Made by a program: the position numbers and the translations under genes. 6,994 bases of DNA from Chloroflexota bacterium (lineage in GTDB: Bacteria; Chloroflexota; Dehalococcoidia; Lucifugimonadales; Lucifugimonadaceae): assembly GCA_009837685.1 (NCBI GenBank), contig VXTA01000170.1, positions 1 through 6,994 on the forward strand, written 5' to 3'. The notes under the pieces are model-generated. The model was not told where the DNA came from. It did not search any database and was given only the letters and a program-made list of their open reading frames with translations. Below, in pieces: positions 6,449-6,994 of this stretch (position 1 is the first letter of the stretch; the number at the start of each line of letters is the position of its first letter).

Positions 6449-6456
6449 TTTGGGTT

Positions 6457-6870
6457 CTACTCCTGCAACGAGTAGTTGAATTGCCAACTTATCCCGAATT
6501 TGTCGGTGCACGATCCGTGGTATGCGCCCCAAAACTGCTTTTCCAACGGTGTGATTACGTTTCCACCGTCAGACAGTTTGGCAAACTGTTCTTCCGTCTC
6601 GTCAACGCTTGTGGGTTCGACCGAGATCGAGAAATTGTCGCCGACTACTGGCGGTGGCCTAAAAGATGCCGGAACGTCACTGCCCATCAGAAAACCGGAA
6701 CCCAGCGGGAAAGAGATGTGCATTATGTTGTCCAACTCTTCCTCAGTCACATCCATATCGCCCGGGCCTTCCCGAAAAGTAGTGACAAACGCGAAATCGC
6801 CGCCAAATACTGATCGGTAGAACTCGAAGACCTCACGGCAGTTGCCGTTGAAGAAGAGATAGATGTTCAT
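6457..6870 (-). CDS. VOC superfamily (PhnB/glyoxalase-like) protein, full-length copy
   Basis: The 137-aa protein starts with YLFFNGNCREVFEFYRSVFG (residues 4-23), the usual opening of PhnB-like or 3-demethylubiquinone-methyltransferase-like VOC proteins. A middle strand IMHISFPLGSGFLMGSD and the C-terminal block FWGAYHGSC (113-121) then DKFGISWQFN complete the paired beta-alpha-beta-beta-beta fold. These are small cytoplasmic dimers; most members have no proven reaction, and I do not assign one. The ATG at 6870 has AGGAG at 6879-6883 8 nt upstream. It lies 51 bp downstream of a paralogue at the window edge and 8 bp upstream of glcE, and its last codons contain the glcE SD. Co-transcription with glcEF is likely. 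A role in handling a glyoxylate-related metabolite is only a guess. Confidence 0.85.
   Translation of the reverse strand: MNIYLFFNGNCREVFEFYRSVFGGDFAFVTTFREGPGDMDVTEEELDNIMHISFPLGSGFLMGSDVPASFRPPPVVGDNFSISVEPTSVDETEEQFAKLSDGGNVITPLEKQFWGAYHGSCTDKFGISWQFNYSLQE
6460..6464 (-). promoter_or_regulatory. Ribosome binding site that sets the glcE start, inside the VOC gene
   Basis: The - strand AGGAG ends immediately before the VOC stop codon (TAG at 6459-6457) and lies 11 nt before the glcE TTG at 6448. The placement suggests translational coupling of glcE to the VOC gene. The 11-nt spacing is slightly long. Confidence 0.55.
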
Positions 6871-6878
6871 GTCTTACG

Positions 6879-6883
6879 CTCCT
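6879..6883 (-). promoter_or_regulatory. Ribosome binding site of the full-length VOC gene
   Basis: AGGAG on the - strand, 8 nt before the ATG at 6870, supports this start. Confidence 0.65.
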
Positions 6884-6887
6884 AGAT

Positions 6888-6911
6888 CGAGATGGTCGCG
6901 AGGTAATCTCG
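6888..6911. repeat. 6-bp inverted repeat between the two VOC genes
   Basis: CGAGAT (6888-6893) and ATCTCG (6906-6911) are reverse complements around a 12-nt loop, within the 51-bp gap between VOC paralogues. It could form a weak intercistronic hairpin just upstream of the SD. A chance match is possible. Confidence 0.25.
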
Positions 6912-6921
6912 TTTGCGGCTA

Positions 6922-6994
6922 CTAGTGCTCCGTATTGAGTTGCCAGCTTATCCCGAACTTGTCGATGCAAGACCCGAAATAAGCGCCCCAGAAC
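6922..6994 (-). CDS. Second VOC (PhnB-like) paralogue, 3' end only
   Basis: Reading the - strand from 6993 gives 23 residues, opening FWGAYFGSC, continuing DKFGISWQLN and ending at a TAG at 6922-6924. The first 20 residues match the C-terminal block of the adjacent VOC protein at 17 positions, in the same frame relative to the domain, so this is the end of a tandem paralogue whose body lies beyond the right edge. The two C-terminal tails differ after the shared Asn (TEH against YSLQE). It precedes the other VOC gene by 51 bp on the same strand and probably belongs to the same operon as glcEF. Its function is as undefined as that of its neighbour. Confidence 0.85.
   Translation of the reverse strand, partial: FWGAYFGSCIDKFGISWQLNTEH

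Noticed and set aside
5165..6532. 455-aa version of GlcE starting at ATG 6532
   Set aside because: Its first 28 codons lie in VOC coding sequence out of frame and match nothing in GlcE; the TTG at 6448 with AGGAG upstream is better.
6476..6820. 114-aa and 110-aa + strand frames opposite the VOC gene
   Set aside because: Both are antisense to a well-supported VOC gene and lack domain features.

Overview
The window is bacterial chromosomal DNA with mid-fifties GC by eye, densely packed genes, clear Shine-Dalgarno (SD) sequences and frequent TTG starts. It holds metabolic genes and no sign of phage, transposon, CRISPR or RNA genes. The SDR and GlcE/GlcF styles would fit an actinobacterium or a chloroflexote, but this is a weak guess and no marker gene is present.

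Layout, left to right. (1) The C-terminal part of an M20D-type amidohydrolase on the + strand, cut by the left edge. (2) Converging on it, a tandem pair of short-chain dehydrogenase/reductase (SDR) paralogues on the - strand. They are about 77% identical, both 263 aa, and transcribed right to left. (3) A 127-bp divergent promoter region with a perfect 9-bp inverted repeat. (4) A class V PLP aminotransferase of the alanine/serine-glyoxylate type on the + strand. Its stop codon lies in a CTAG shared with the stop of the next gene. (5) A - strand operon reading from the right edge: a VOC/PhnB-like protein (3' end only), a second full-length VOC paralogue, then glcE-like and glcF-like genes.

The likely theme of the right half is two-carbon metabolism. 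A GlcE/GlcF-type flavin and iron-sulfur pair would oxidise glycolate (or a related 2-hydroxy acid) to glyoxylate, and the convergent aminotransferase would convert glyoxylate to glycine. The catalytic GlcD subunit is not in the window. The roles of the VOC proteins and the SDR pair in this scheme are unknown.

The most unusual signal is in the SDR pair. Both copies keep the cofactor-binding Rossmann motifs, but all four positions of the classical catalytic tetrad (Asn-Ser-Tyr-Lys) read Lys-Thr-Thr-Arg. Other points are two independent tandem duplications in 7 kb, an unannotated VOC gene end at the right edge, a corrected TTG start for glcE whose SD lies in the last codons of the VOC gene, and shared regulatory-looking motifs upstream of both SDR genes.
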